The notes beneath the pieces were generated by a model that saw only the letters and a program-made list of their open reading frames with translations, made no database searches and was not told the origin of the DNA. Of a stretch of 64,000 bases of DNA, positions 1-8,463 are shown piece by piece. Numbering within the stretch: the first letter of the stretch is position 1; every line of letters begins with the position of its first letter. This DNA comes from Pseudomonadota bacterium (GTDB lineage Bacteria; Pseudomonadota; Gammaproteobacteria; Burkholderiales; SG8-39), in assembly GCA_947455195.1 (NCBI GenBank), contig CANGMI010000002.1, positions 383,549 through 447,548 of the forward strand, written 5' to 3'. A program made the position numbers and the translations under genes.

Positions 1-2096
1 AACCGCGACAGCTCGGCGATGCGTACCGGCCACTCGGCGAAGCGGTCGCTGAAGGTCTGGAAGTGCTGCTCGGCCAGCAGGGTCGTGGGTGCCAGTATCG
101 CCACCTGCCTGCCGCCCGTGACCGCGACGAACGCGGCTCGTAGCGCCACTTCGGTCTTGCCAAAGCCGACATCGCCGCAGATGAGCCGATCCATCGGCTT
201 GCCCAGTCGCATGTCTTCCACCACCGCGTTGATGGCGGCAGCCTGATCGGGCGTTTCCTCGAAACCGAATCCTTCCGCGAAGGCGTCGAGGTCGTGCTGG
301 GGGGCGGCAAAGGCGTGGCCCGTGCGTGCTGCACGAAGGGCATAGATGTTGAGGAGTTCGGCCGCGGTGTCGCGCGCCTGTTCGGCCGCCTTGCGTCGGG
401 CGCGATCCCAGTCGCCGCTACCCAGCACATGCAGCGGCGCTTGATCCGGGGGGCCGCCGCTGTAACGACTGATCGCGTGCAATTGCGCAACCGGTACGTA
501 GAGCTTGGTGTCGTTGGCGTATTCGAGCAGGAGAAATTCGTTGTTGCCATCGCCCAGGTCGAGATCAACCAGCCCGTGGTAGCGCCCGACACCGTGTTCG
601 ATGTGAACCACCGGGTCACCGACCCGCAGTTCGCCGATGTCGCGAACCATGCCCTCGATGGACGTGCGACGGGCATCACGCGCGCCGCGCGCTCGCGCCG
701 TGGCCGCATAGATCTCGGCCTCGGTGATCACGGCGATACCGAGACCTCGATGGATGAAACCGTCAGCCAGGGGCCCGGCTGCCAGCATCACTGGATGTTC
801 GGCTGCGAGGAACTGGGCAAAGTCCTGGGCGGCGCCTGGATGCACGCCGTATTCGGCGAAGTATTCGCGCATCGTTTCGCGGCGCCCGGCCGAGTCGGCC
901 ACGACGAGCGCGCGTACGCCCGATGTCGAGAGGAAGGCTTTCAGGGCATGCAGCGGGTCATCAGCGCGGCGCTCGATGGCGAGCGCGGGCAACGGTGTCG
1001 AATCGACCTGTGCCGCGCTTCGCGACGAGGTCTGACTGGCAGTGCCTTCGCCCGCGCGCGAACCGTTTGACAGCGTGACCGCGGTGGACCTCACATCGAC
1101 CCGACGATAGTCGCGCGCACCGACAAAGAACTGCTCTGCGGTCAGAAAGAGTCGGGTCGGCGAGAGAATCGGTCGGGCCTTGTCTCCACGCAGCAGGTTG
1201 TGGCGCGAGTTGACGCTTGTCCAGAACTCCTCGATCGCCTGGTTGCAGTCGTGATGCATCACGAGCGTCGTGCTGGGTGGCAGGTAGCCGAAGAAGGTGC
1301 CTGTCTCCTCGAAGAAAAGGGGCAGGTAGTACTCGATGCCTGCTGGCGGGATGCCGTTGGAGACGTCGCGGTACACTTGAGCGCGAGTGACATCGGTCTC
1401 GAAGGCTTCGCGAAAGCGTGCCCTGAACCGCACCCGGCTCGCCTCATCCATCGGAAATTCGCGCGCTGGAAGCAAGCGTACTTCGGGCACCTTGTAGAGC
1501 GTGCGCTGGGTGTCCGGGTCGAAGGCGCGCAGCGATTCAATCTGGTCATCGGCAAGATCGATGCGATAGGGCAGGGCACTGCCCATCGGGAACAGATCGA
1601 CCAGCCCCCCGCGTACGCAGTATTCGCCCGGACTCACGACCTGCGACACATGACTGTATCCGGCCAGCGTCATCTGGGCGCGAAAGCTCTCGATGCTGAA
1701 GGTGGTGCCCTGGCGCAGGAAGAAAGTGTAGGCCGCGAGGTAGGCTGGCGGTGCGAGGCGCTGCAAGGCCGTGCTCACGGGCATCACCACGACATCGAAT
1801 TCGCCGTTGGTGATCCGGTGCAGGCTCTCGAGACGTTCGCTCACCAGATCCTGGTGCGGTGACAGCGTGTCGTAGGGCAGCGTCTCCCAGTCCGGGAAGA
1901 GCGTCGCCCGCAGATCGGGCGCAAAAAAGCGCAGTTCTTCCGCCAGGCGACGCGCATCGACCGAACTGGCGCACACCACGGCGAGTGGTGCCGCCGTGCC
2001 TGCGAGGCGCGCGATGGCGAGCGCATCCCCCGAACCCGCCGCGCTGAGCGAGGTTCGTCGTTGAGAACTGGCTTGATCCTCGTCCGATTGCATCAT
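1..2096 (-). CDS. mfd: Transcription-repair coupling factor Mfd (C-terminus cut by window edge)
   Basis: Mfd displaces RNA polymerase stalled at DNA damage, using ATP-driven translocation, and recruits UvrA for nucleotide excision repair. The reading frame starts at tandem ATG codons (2096 and 2093) and stays open for about 698 codons to the left edge. The family is near 1150 residues, so the rest of the translocase and the C-terminal UvrA-regulating domain are missing. Visible parts are the UvrB-like N-terminal module, the polymerase-binding region with a conserved GDPVVHIEHGVGRY stretch, and the helicase Walker A GDVGFGKTE near residue 640, followed by APTTLLAEQH. It is divergent from ispD, a neighbourhood common in betaproteobacteria. 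The middle part, around residues 330-380, is low in conservation. Confidence 0.96.
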   Translation of the reverse strand, partial: MMQSDEDQASSQRRTSLSAAGSGDALAIARLAGTAAPLAVVCASSVDARRLAEELRFFAPDLRATLFPDWETLPYDTLSPHQDLVSERLESLHRITNGEFDVVVMPVSTALQRLAPPAYLAAYTFFLRQGTTFSIESFRAQMTLAGYSHVSQVVSPGEYCVRGGLVDLFPMGSALPYRIDLADDQIESLRAFDPDTQRTLYKVPEVRLLPAREFPMDEASRVRFRARFREAFETDVTRAQVYRDVSNGIPPAGIEYYLPLFFEETGTFFGYLPPSTTLVMHHDCNQAIEEFWTSVNSRHNLLRGDKARPILSPTRLFLTAEQFFVGARDYRRVDVRSTAVTLSNGSRAGEGTASQTSSRSAAQVDSTPLPALAIERRADDPLHALKAFLSTSGVRALVVADSAGRRETMREYFAEYGVHPGAAQDFAQFLAAEHPVMLAAGPLADGFIHRGLGIAVITEAEIYAATARARGARDARRTSIEGMVRDIGELRVGDPVVHIEHGVGRYHGLVDLDLGDGNNEFLLLEYANDTKLYVPVAQLHAISRYSGGPPDQAPLHVLGSGDWDRARRKAAEQARDTAAELLNIYALRAARTGHAFAAPQHDLDAFAEGFGFEETPDQAAAINAVVEDMRLGKPMDRLICGDVGFGKTEVALRAAFVAVTGGRQVAILAPTTLLAEQHFQTFSDRFAEWPVRIAELSR

Positions 2097-2142
2097 GGGG
2101 GCTGGACAAAAAAGCCCGCTATTATAGGACCCGGGAGGCGGG
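2097..2142. promoter_or_regulatory. Divergent mfd / ispD promoter region
   Basis: This 46-bp gap separates the divergent genes. Read on the minus strand, positions 2126-2121 give a perfect TATAAT, about 24 bp before the mfd start. The overlapping plus-strand element TATTAT (2120-2125) could serve ispD. No convincing -35 was seen for either direction. A GGAGG at about 2133-2138 is the likely ribosome-binding site for ispD. Assignment is by motif only. Confidence 0.5.
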
Positions 2143-2859
2143 ATGCCTCGGGTGTTCTCGATGGTGGCGAGATTTCATGCGCTCGTGCCTGCGGCCGGAC
2201 AAGGCGCTCGCAGCGGGCTTTCGATGCCGAAGCAGTACGCCGCGCTATGCGGTGTACCGGTGCTCGTTCATTCGGTGCGTGCCTTGCTGGCCGATGCACG
2301 CATTGCCTCGGTCCAGGTGGTACTTGCACCGGATGACCAGACGTTTTCGAGCATCGACTGGCAATCGTTCGGCGGGCGGGTCCACGGCCTGTGGTGTGGT
2401 GGGGCAAGTCGCAGCGCGAGCGTGCTGAACGGTCTGGCTGCCGCCCGGGGCATCGAGCCCCGCGACTGGGTTCTCGTGCATGATGCGGCACGGCCCTGTC
2501 TCCCGTCGGCCGACCTGGCCCGCCTCATCGATGAAGGCAGCGTCGATCCGGTGGGGGCGATTCTCGCGGCACCCGTGTCCGATACCTTGAAGCGTGCGTC
2601 GGCCGAGGGTCGCATCGCGCAGACGGTAGATCGCACCGGGCTGTGGTCGGCACTGACGCCGCAGATGTTTCGTCACGGTGCCTTGCAGGATGCCTTGCGC
2701 CTCGCGGCGCACGATGGGGTCGAGCCTACCGACGAGGCAGCGGCGATGGAGCGCAACGGACAGCAGGCGCGACTCGTCGCCGGGTCGCGTCGCAATTTCA
2801 AGATTACCTATGCCGAAGACTTCGATCTGGCGGCGCAATTTCTGGAGGGCCGTGCATGA
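2143..2859 (+). CDS. ispD: 2-C-methyl-D-erythritol 4-phosphate cytidylyltransferase
   Basis: IspD transfers CMP from CTP to methylerythritol 4-phosphate, the third step of the MEP isoprenoid pathway, in the cytosol. The N-terminus carries the nucleotidyltransferase signature [11 protein letters not shown] followed by MPKQY, and HDAARPCL is the conserved central motif. At 238 residues it has normal length. The ATG at 2143 is preferred because a GGAGG lies just upstream; a second in-frame ATG at 2161 (MVARFHAL) would match the family N-terminus equally well but has no Shine-Dalgarno sequence. Its stop overlaps the ispF start in an ATGA arrangement, so the two are translationally coupled. Confidence 0.96.
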   Translation: MPRVFSMVARFHALVPAAGQGARSGLSMPKQYAALCGVPVLVHSVRALLADARIASVQVVLAPDDQTFSSIDWQSFGGRVHGLWCGGASRSASVLNGLAAARGIEPRDWVLVHDAARPCLPSADLARLIDEGSVDPVGAILAAPVSDTLKRASAEGRIAQTVDRTGLWSALTPQMFRHGALQDALRLAAHDGVEPTDEAAAMERNGQQARLVAGSRRNFKITYAEDFDLAAQFLEGRA

Positions 2860-3338
2860 GCATGAGGATCGGGCAGGGGTTCGATGTCCACGCGCTGGTC
2901 GAGGGGCGTCCGCTCGTCATCGGCGGGGTCACCATTCCGTACGAGCGAGGCCTGCTCGGACACTCCGATGCCGACGTTCTGCTGCATGCCATCACCGATG
3001 CGCTGTTCGGCGCCGCCGGGTTGGGTGACATCGGTCGTCACTTTCCCGACACCGATCCGGCCTTCAAGGGGGCCGACAGTCGCCTGCTGCTGCGCGAGGC
3101 GGCGTTGCGGGTGGCGGCTGCCGGCTTCTGTATCGTCAACATCGACTGCACCATCATTGCCCAGGCCCCACGAATGGCCCCTCATGTCGAGGCGATGTGT
3201 ACCTGCATTGCAGCCGACCTCGGTCTTGCGCCCGGTGCGGTGAATGTCAAGGCGAAGACAACCGAGCGCCTCGGATTCACCGGTCGAGGCGAGGGTATCG
3301 CCGCCGAGGCGGTGGCCTTGCTCCAGCAGGTCGACTGA
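2856..3338 (+). CDS. ispF: 2-C-methyl-D-erythritol 2,4-cyclodiphosphate synthase
   Basis: IspF cyclises CDP-methylerythritol 2-phosphate to the 2,4-cyclodiphosphate with release of CMP, the fifth step of the MEP pathway. The enzyme is a trimer with a zinc site formed by the Asp and His of the N-terminal DVH motif and a later His; both DVHAL and [16 protein letters not shown] are present, followed by [11 protein letters not shown]. The 160-residue length is normal. The start ATG overlaps the ispD stop by 4 bp. The 30 bp between this gene and convergent envZ hold no clear terminator, only a weak imperfect inverted repeat. Confidence 0.96.
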   Translation: MSMRIGQGFDVHALVEGRPLVIGGVTIPYERGLLGHSDADVLLHAITDALFGAAGLGDIGRHFPDTDPAFKGADSRLLLREAALRVAAAGFCIVNIDCTIIAQAPRMAPHVEAMCTCIAADLGLAPGAVNVKAKTTERLGFTGRGEGIAAEAVALLQQVD

Positions 3339-3368
3339 ACCGGTTGGGTATGCCTCAGCCACTCTCGG

Positions 3369-4688
3369 TCAGTTGCGTGGCAGGGTGACTCGGGCCACAA
3401 GGCCCCCACCGTTGCGGCCGATCAGTTCCAGAGATCCTCCGTGTACCTTGGCGATCCGGTCGACGATCGCCAGACCCAGGCCCGATCCGCCCGTGTTCGA
3501 GCGTGCGTTCTCCAGGCGCTGGAAGGGCTGACGCAGACGCTCGACGGCGTCCGGCGGAATGCCCGGGCCGCGATCCATCACCTCGATGAAGGTGTTGTGA
3601 GCCTCGGCGCGGACGACCAGTTCCAGGGGTTCTGCGCCATAGCGCAGTGCGTTGTCCACCAGATTGGTCATCAGGCGTCGCAACGCCACCGGGCGTATCC
3701 ACTGGGCGGGTGTCGGCTCGATCGACGACTCGATCGGCACAGCCCGGCGCTTGCAGCTTTCGACCACTTCGTCGGCCAGGTCCGACAGGTGCACCCATTG
3801 CGTCTTCTCGCCTGTCAGTGCGCGAGCAAAGTCGAGGAACTGACCCACGATGCGGTTCATTTCCTCGATGTCGGCGACCATGGCCTGGCTGCTTGCCGGA
3901 TCGATCGGACTCATTTCGATCGCCAGTCGCAGGCGTGCCAGAGGAGTGCGCAGATCATGCGAAACGCCGGCCAGAATGAGCGCCCGGTCGGCCTCGAGGC
4001 GTGCCAGATCACGAGTCATCTGGTTGAAGGCGATGGCCAGCGCACGCAATTCGCCCGGCCCCTCGAGCGTGAGCGGCCCCGGGTATTCGCCGCGTCCCAG
4101 GACGCGCGCAGCGCCGGTGAGTGCCGCCAGCGGTGCCCGTATCCGGTAGACGATCAGGTAGAGCAGAAACAGCGAGAGCGCCAGACCGCCGCTGGCCCAC
4201 CCGATCCACTGGTCCGAGCCATCGGGCCTGACACGAGCCAATGGAAATTCGGCCCAGTACTGATCGTCGTCGATCGAAAAGCTCACGAAGAAACCGGGCC
4301 TCTTGTCGCGAATCAGGGCAAATCGGGTCGATGGTCCGAGGTCCGCCTGCACCCGAGTCATCACCATGTCGAGGTAGTTGTCAGGCGCCGCATCAAGCGG
4401 TTGGTCGGTGATATCGGCCGGATAGATGCGAATGCCTTCATAGTCGGAAAATTCGCGTAGCAGGTTCTGCAGCAACTCGGGTTGTGCGCTCGTGAGCGCC
4501 GATCGAGTGAGGTTGACGACACTCACCACGAACGTGGCTGCCTGGGTGGCGCGCGGTTCCAACTGGTGGTAACGGAATGCACCGGTCCAGCCGATGGCAC
4601 CAAAGACGAGCACGAGCGAGAGGAGCGCGAACGTGCGGCCGAGAAGGCTTGTGGGCCAGGCGGCCCTCATCCACCGCATCGGTGTCAT
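3369..4688 (-). CDS. envZ: EnvZ-type osmosensor histidine kinase
   Basis: This membrane kinase pairs with the OmpR-type regulator encoded 18 bp upstream. In 439 residues it shows an N-terminal membrane segment (about residues 15-35), a periplasmic loop of roughly 120 residues, a second membrane segment and HAMP linker, the phosphoacceptor H-box SHDLRTPLARLR, an N-box LVDNALRYG and glycine boxes DRGPGIP and GSGLGLAI. All elements for autophosphorylation and phosphotransfer are intact. In the family the output is porin expression in response to osmolarity; that role is inferred here from homology and from pairing with OmpR. Confidence 0.92.
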   Translation of the reverse strand: MTPMRWMRAAWPTSLLGRTFALLSLVLVFGAIGWTGAFRYHQLEPRATQAATFVVSVVNLTRSALTSAQPELLQNLLREFSDYEGIRIYPADITDQPLDAAPDNYLDMVMTRVQADLGPSTRFALIRDKRPGFFVSFSIDDDQYWAEFPLARVRPDGSDQWIGWASGGLALSLFLLYLIVYRIRAPLAALTGAARVLGRGEYPGPLTLEGPGELRALAIAFNQMTRDLARLEADRALILAGVSHDLRTPLARLRLAIEMSPIDPASSQAMVADIEEMNRIVGQFLDFARALTGEKTQWVHLSDLADEVVESCKRRAVPIESSIEPTPAQWIRPVALRRLMTNLVDNALRYGAEPLELVVRAEAHNTFIEVMDRGPGIPPDAVERLRQPFQRLENARSNTGGSGLGLAIVDRIAKVHGGSLELIGRNGGGLVARVTLPRN

Positions 4689-4706
4689 GAGCGCGGGAGG
4701 CGAAGG

Positions 4707-5447
4707 TCAGAGAACGGTCGATGACCCTTCGGTCGGGTCGGGGACGAAGACATAGCCGTGACCCCAGACGGTCTGTATGTAGCGCGGGCGCCCGGGCTCG
4801 GGTTCAATCAGCTTGCGCAGGCGCGAGATCTGCACATCGACCGCCCGGTCGACGTTTTCGAGGTCGCGGCCTCGTGCCAGTTCCATCAGCTTTTCGCGTG
4901 ACAGCGGCACCCGCGGATTGCGCGCGAGTACGCTCAGCATCGAGAATTCGCCCGTGGTGAGCGGGACGTCGATGCCGGCACGACTCAGGCGCCTTGTCGA
5001 GGGTTCGAAGCGGAAATCGGCCCACAGGATGATGGTGTCATCGGTCGCCGGTGCCCCGGGCGGAACGATGTCTTCGCGTCGCCGCAGGATGGCGCGTATG
5101 CGTGCTACCAGTTCGCGCGGGTTGAAGGGCTTTGCCAGGTAGTCGTCGGCCCCTTCTTCCAACCCCTCGATGCGCTCGTCTTCTTCTGCCTTGGCCGTGA
5201 GCATCAGTACGGGCATGTCATTTCTCGCGTCGCGCAGACGGCGCAGGATCGCCATGCCGTCCTCGCCGGGCAGCATGATGTCGAGCACGAGAAGATCGAA
5301 CCGTTCGAGTTCGAGTGCGCGGGTGAGACCACGACCTTCGGCCACGACCTTGACGGCGAAACCCTGCTCGGTGAGGTATCTCGACAACAGATCACGAAGA
5401 CGCATGTCGTCATCGACGACGAGAATCTTCTCTTGAGTCGTGCTCAT
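4707..5447 (-). CDS. ompR: OmpR-type response regulator
   Basis: A DNA-binding response regulator of 246 residues, phosphorylated by the downstream EnvZ homologue. The receiver domain has the acidic pair in VVDDD, the phosphoacceptor Asp in LVLDIMLPGEDG, Thr in MLTAK and Lys in AKPF. The C-terminal winged helix carries the RLSRAG...LTTGEFSML...VDVQISRLRKLIE pattern typical of OmpR. The start codon overlaps the panE stop by 4 bp, so panE-ompR-envZ form one coupled operon. The regulon cannot be read from this window. Confidence 0.95.
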   Translation of the reverse strand: MSTTQEKILVVDDDMRLRDLLSRYLTEQGFAVKVVAEGRGLTRALELERFDLLVLDIMLPGEDGMAILRRLRDARNDMPVLMLTAKAEEDERIEGLEEGADDYLAKPFNPRELVARIRAILRRREDIVPPGAPATDDTIILWADFRFEPSTRRLSRAGIDVPLTTGEFSMLSVLARNPRVPLSREKLMELARGRDLENVDRAVDVQISRLRKLIEPEPGRPRYIQTVWGHGYVFVPDPTEGSSTVL

Positions 5448-6379
5448 CGAGCGGCCTCCTCGCGCAGGCTTACGAGGGCATGCAGTGCCCGGTTCACGGG
5501 CGTTGCCACACCCAGCCGGTCGCCCAGTCGTGCGATGTAGCCATTGAGTGCATCGATCTCGGTGCGCTTGCCCCGGGCAATATCCTGCGCGGTCGATGAG
5601 GTGGCTCGCGTCATCGCCTCGGAGAGGCGGGCCGCAGCAGCGCGCAGGTCATCGACCGGAATACGCACGCCCGCGGCGCGGGCCACCGCCCCCACCTCGT
5701 CGACCGCTTCGTTCATGAGGCTGCGCGTGGGGCCAAAGCCCGCAATCTGCCCGTAGCGGGCACGGGCCAGCGCCGAGATGGCGTTGAGCGCGCAGTTCAT
5801 CGCGAGCTTTTCCCAGGCATCGCCGTCGACGTTGCCACTGATCCGGACCGGTACGCCGGCAGCGGTGAAAATCGCCGCGACAGAATCGGGCGACAGCGTG
5901 GACGCGCGTCCGTCCAGGCATCGGGTCCCGATGATGAGATCCCCTCTGCCCGAGTGGGTCACTTCGCTCGCATCGGTCATTTCGGCCGCGACGTAGACGA
6001 CGGCCGGCATGACCGCACAGCCGACGATCGCCTGAATGAGGCTGGGATTCTCGACGCCGTTCTGCATGCTGAGCACCATCGATCCGGGCGCGAGCCAGGG
6101 CTGCATCTGGCGTGCGGCAGACTCGGTATCGAAACTCTTCACCGAGAGCAGCACGACATCGGCACCGGCGATCACACTCGGGTCGGTGCTGGCTTCGATC
6201 GGCACGGTTTCATCCAGGTCGGAGCGGCGCAGGCGAAGGCCGCTGTTCCGGACGGCATCGACGGTGCGCTGCCTGCCGACCAGCGTCACCGGGTGACCGG
6301 CACGGGCCAGCATGGCGCCAAAGTAGCAACCGACGGCGCCGCCGCCAAGCACTGCGATTCGGGCAGGATGTGATGCCAT
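5444..6379 (-). CDS. panE: 2-dehydropantoate 2-reductase
   Basis: PanE reduces ketopantoate to pantoate with NADPH, the second step of pantothenate synthesis. The N-terminus has the Rossmann glycine motif GGGAVGCYFGAMLARAG, and the C-terminal half has the conserved WEKLAMNCALNAISAL stretch with the catalytic Lys region. The start chosen is ATG at 6379, which puts the dinucleotide fold about 10 residues from the N-terminus; upstream in-frame ATG extension to 6406 adds an unlike segment. About 311 residues, normal. Paralogues act on other 2-keto acids, so the exact substrate is inferred. The stop overlaps the ompR start by 4 bp. Confidence 0.9.
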   Translation of the reverse strand: MASHPARIAVLGGGAVGCYFGAMLARAGHPVTLVGRQRTVDAVRNSGLRLRRSDLDETVPIEASTDPSVIAGADVVLLSVKSFDTESAARQMQPWLAPGSMVLSMQNGVENPSLIQAIVGCAVMPAVVYVAAEMTDASEVTHSGRGDLIIGTRCLDGRASTLSPDSVAAIFTAAGVPVRISGNVDGDAWEKLAMNCALNAISALARARYGQIAGFGPTRSLMNEAVDEVGAVARAAGVRIPVDDLRAAAARLSEAMTRATSSTAQDIARGKRTEIDALNGYIARLGDRLGVATPVNRALHALVSLREEAAR

Positions 6380-6538
6380 GGACAGCCTTTTCTGGTGGCG
6401 CGGCACACGGGTTGAACCCGGGTAGGGGTTCGATTGCCGCCCGGCTGGCGCGTGCGCCGGGTGCCGGTCCTCATGAGATGGTCTGGGAGTCGAAGTATGC
6501 GTTGATGGCTACGGCGCATGCAACCCTGTGCGTGCCCG

Positions 6539-6550
6539 TACAATGACGGC
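6539..6550 (+). promoter_or_regulatory. -10 element abutting the Rieske gene start
   Basis: A TACAAT hexamer at 6539-6544 lies only 6 bp before the ATG at 6551, so transcription would begin at or next to the start codon, giving a leaderless message. No good -35 match is seen 16-18 bp upstream and no Shine-Dalgarno sequence lies before the ATG. The rest of the 171-bp panE-Rieske gap shows no further clear site. Confidence 0.4.
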
Positions 6551-7972
6551 ATGACTACGGCTGATCTGTCGCTCGTTGATTGCCCGCCGACTGCTGACTT
6601 CAGCGATGCGGTTGCTCGTCTGTTCGATGGTGAGCAGGTTCATCGCGATGCGTACACGAGCGCGACGGTCTATCGCCTGGAGCAGCGGCGGCTCCTTGCA
6701 CGCTCATGGATCTATCTGGGGCATGTCTCGCAGACCCCCTCAGCGGGTGACTTCATCGCGGTAACCGTTGCCGAGGTGCCTCTCCTGATGGTGCGCCAGG
6801 CCGACGGTGGCGTGGTGGTGCTCATCAATCGCTGTGCGCACAAGGGCGCGATGATGACCTGCGCAGCGAGTGGCCAGGCGGGCCGTGCGTTGCGATGTCC
6901 CTACCATGCCTGGGCCTATCGGCTCGACGGTTCGCTCCTCGCGCTGCCGATTCGAGAGGGGTACGAGGGCACCGGGCTTGCGCGGAGCCAGGCCGCGCGC
7001 GGCTTGACGGTCGTTGCAAGCGCTGTTCATCGCGGCTTCGTCTTCGTACGATTGTCCTCGACCGGCGCATCGTTCGAGGAGCAGGTGCCCGAGGGGATGC
7101 GACGATGTATCGACGCCATGGCCGATCGGTCGCCGACCGGGACGCTCGAAGTCGCCGGCCCTGCCTTGCGCTCGGTCATCGAGTGCAACTGGAAGATCTA
7201 CCTCGAAAACGTGAACGATACGGTTCACGCATCGGTGACCCATGAGTCGTCGGCCGAATCAGCCTCCCGGACGTGGGAAGCGCTCCAGCGGTCGGGCGAG
7301 GCGCCCGCGCGCAAGCCGATGGCGATGGAGCAGTTGCTGCCCTTCTCTCAGGGCAGCGACTTCATGGAGCGTATGGGTGGACAGGTGTTCTCGGGCGGGC
7401 ACAGCATCCTTGGCATCAACGCGAGCCTGCACAGTGACTATTCGTCGATTCCGGGCTACGAGGCTGCGATGGTGGCTGCATGGGGTGAGACGAAAACAGC
7501 CGATATCCTCCGCTGGTCGCCGCAGAACGCCGTGATCTACCCGAGCATTGCCTTCAAGAGCATGCCACAGACCCTGCGGGTCATCCGGCCGCTGGGTGTC
7601 AACCGGACGCTGGTCGAGGTGTGGGCCTTTCGTGCCTTGGGCGCGCCCGATGCCTTGCTCGAGCGCACGCTCACCTACAACCGCATCGTGTTCTCGCCCA
7701 TGTCGCTGGTGGCGCACGACGACGTGCAGGTTTTCGAGTCGATCCAGCGGGCGCTTGCGAGTCCCGGTAACGAATGGGTCAATCTGCAGCGCGGCGCGCG
7801 GGGCATGGATCCTGCCGGTGACTCCATTGTCGGTGGTACCGATGAGCGCATGATCCGCAACCAGTATCGCGCCTGGGCCGCGGCGCTGGCTCTGCCCGAG
7901 TCGGTTGCCGAGGCAGACGCGGCGCCTCATGGCAGTGTGCACGAGGGTCTGGGCGAGGGCCTCGATCGATGA
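6551..7972 (+). CDS. Rieske aromatic-ring-hydroxylating oxygenase, large subunit
   Basis: The catalytic alpha subunit of a two-component oxygenase that inserts oxygen into an aromatic ring. The Rieske [2Fe-2S] ligands are Cys95, His97, Cys116 and His119 (NRCAHKG and CPYHAW). The mononuclear iron site shows Asp223, His226 and His231 in an N-D-x2-H-x4-H motif. At 473 residues it has family length. The beta subunit follows with a 4-bp overlap. No ferredoxin or reductase gene lies nearby, so electrons must come from elsewhere. The substrate cannot be deduced; downstream CoA-ligase, thiolase and cyclase genes suggest an aromatic acid or a ring-cleavage route. Confidence 0.93.
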   Translation: MTTADLSLVDCPPTADFSDAVARLFDGEQVHRDAYTSATVYRLEQRRLLARSWIYLGHVSQTPSAGDFIAVTVAEVPLLMVRQADGGVVVLINRCAHKGAMMTCAASGQAGRALRCPYHAWAYRLDGSLLALPIREGYEGTGLARSQAARGLTVVASAVHRGFVFVRLSSTGASFEEQVPEGMRRCIDAMADRSPTGTLEVAGPALRSVIECNWKIYLENVNDTVHASVTHESSAESASRTWEALQRSGEAPARKPMAMEQLLPFSQGSDFMERMGGQVFSGGHSILGINASLHSDYSSIPGYEAAMVAAWGETKTADILRWSPQNAVIYPSIAFKSMPQTLRVIRPLGVNRTLVEVWAFRALGAPDALLERTLTYNRIVFSPMSLVAHDDVQVFESIQRALASPGNEWVNLQRGARGMDPAGDSIVGGTDERMIRNQYRAWAAALALPESVAEADAAPHGSVHEGLGEGLDR

Positions 7973-8463
7973 GCATTGGCACGAACCCGGGCGACATGGC
8001 GAGGGCGCGAGCACTCGTGGTCGAAGAGGCTCACCGGCTCGACGCGGGGTTGTGGGATGAGTGGTTGGCCCTCTTCGCGCCCGACGGGTTGTATTGGGTA
8101 CCCCTCGATGAAACGCAGGTCGACCCTCGACTCGAGCAGTCGATTGCCTGCGAAGATCGGTTGCTGCTGGCCGTGCGAGTCGCACGGATGCGTCACCCCA
8201 AGGCATGGTCTCTCAAGCCCATGCCGCGTACCCTGCACGTGCTGCAAGCCTCGGTCTTCGAAGGACTGGATCCGACCGATGGTCTGTATTGCCTGCGCAC
8301 GCCTTTCAGCTACGTGGAGGTCCGCGATGACCGACGCGTGAGTCTGGATGGCACGGTGCGCCACCGCATCAGGGTCAGCGACGAGCGGGCTCTCATCGTC
8401 TGCAAGCGTGTCGATCTGGTCGATGCCCGATCGGCACTGCCGGCCATCTATCTCCCGCTATGA
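7969..8463 (+). CDS. Aromatic-ring-hydroxylating oxygenase, small (beta) subunit
   Basis: The non-catalytic beta subunit, a cystatin/NTF2-like fold that packs in an alpha3-beta3 oxygenase. Its 164 residues show the typical order: an N-terminal helix region (VVEEAHRLDAGLWDEWLALFAPDGLYWVP), a central R-x-x-R-x-x-HP segment (VARMRHPKAW) and a C-terminal strand region ending in PAIYLPL. ATG overlaps the alpha subunit stop by 4 bp and its own stop overlaps the CoA-ligase start, so translation is coupled through all three genes. Confidence 0.9.
   Translation: MSIGTNPGDMARARALVVEEAHRLDAGLWDEWLALFAPDGLYWVPLDETQVDPRLEQSIACEDRLLLAVRVARMRHPKAWSLKPMPRTLHVLQASVFEGLDPTDGLYCLRTPFSYVEVRDDRRVSLDGTVRHRIRVSDERALIVCKRVDLVDARSALPAIYLPL

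Noticed and set aside
294-1070. Long open frame on the plus strand
   Set aside because: It is antisense to the clearly conserved mfd coding sequence, a common effect of high GC; no recognisable protein features.
3334-3375. Inverted repeat ACTGA...TCAGT between ispF and envZ
   Set aside because: Short, imperfect and with a long loop; probably chance.
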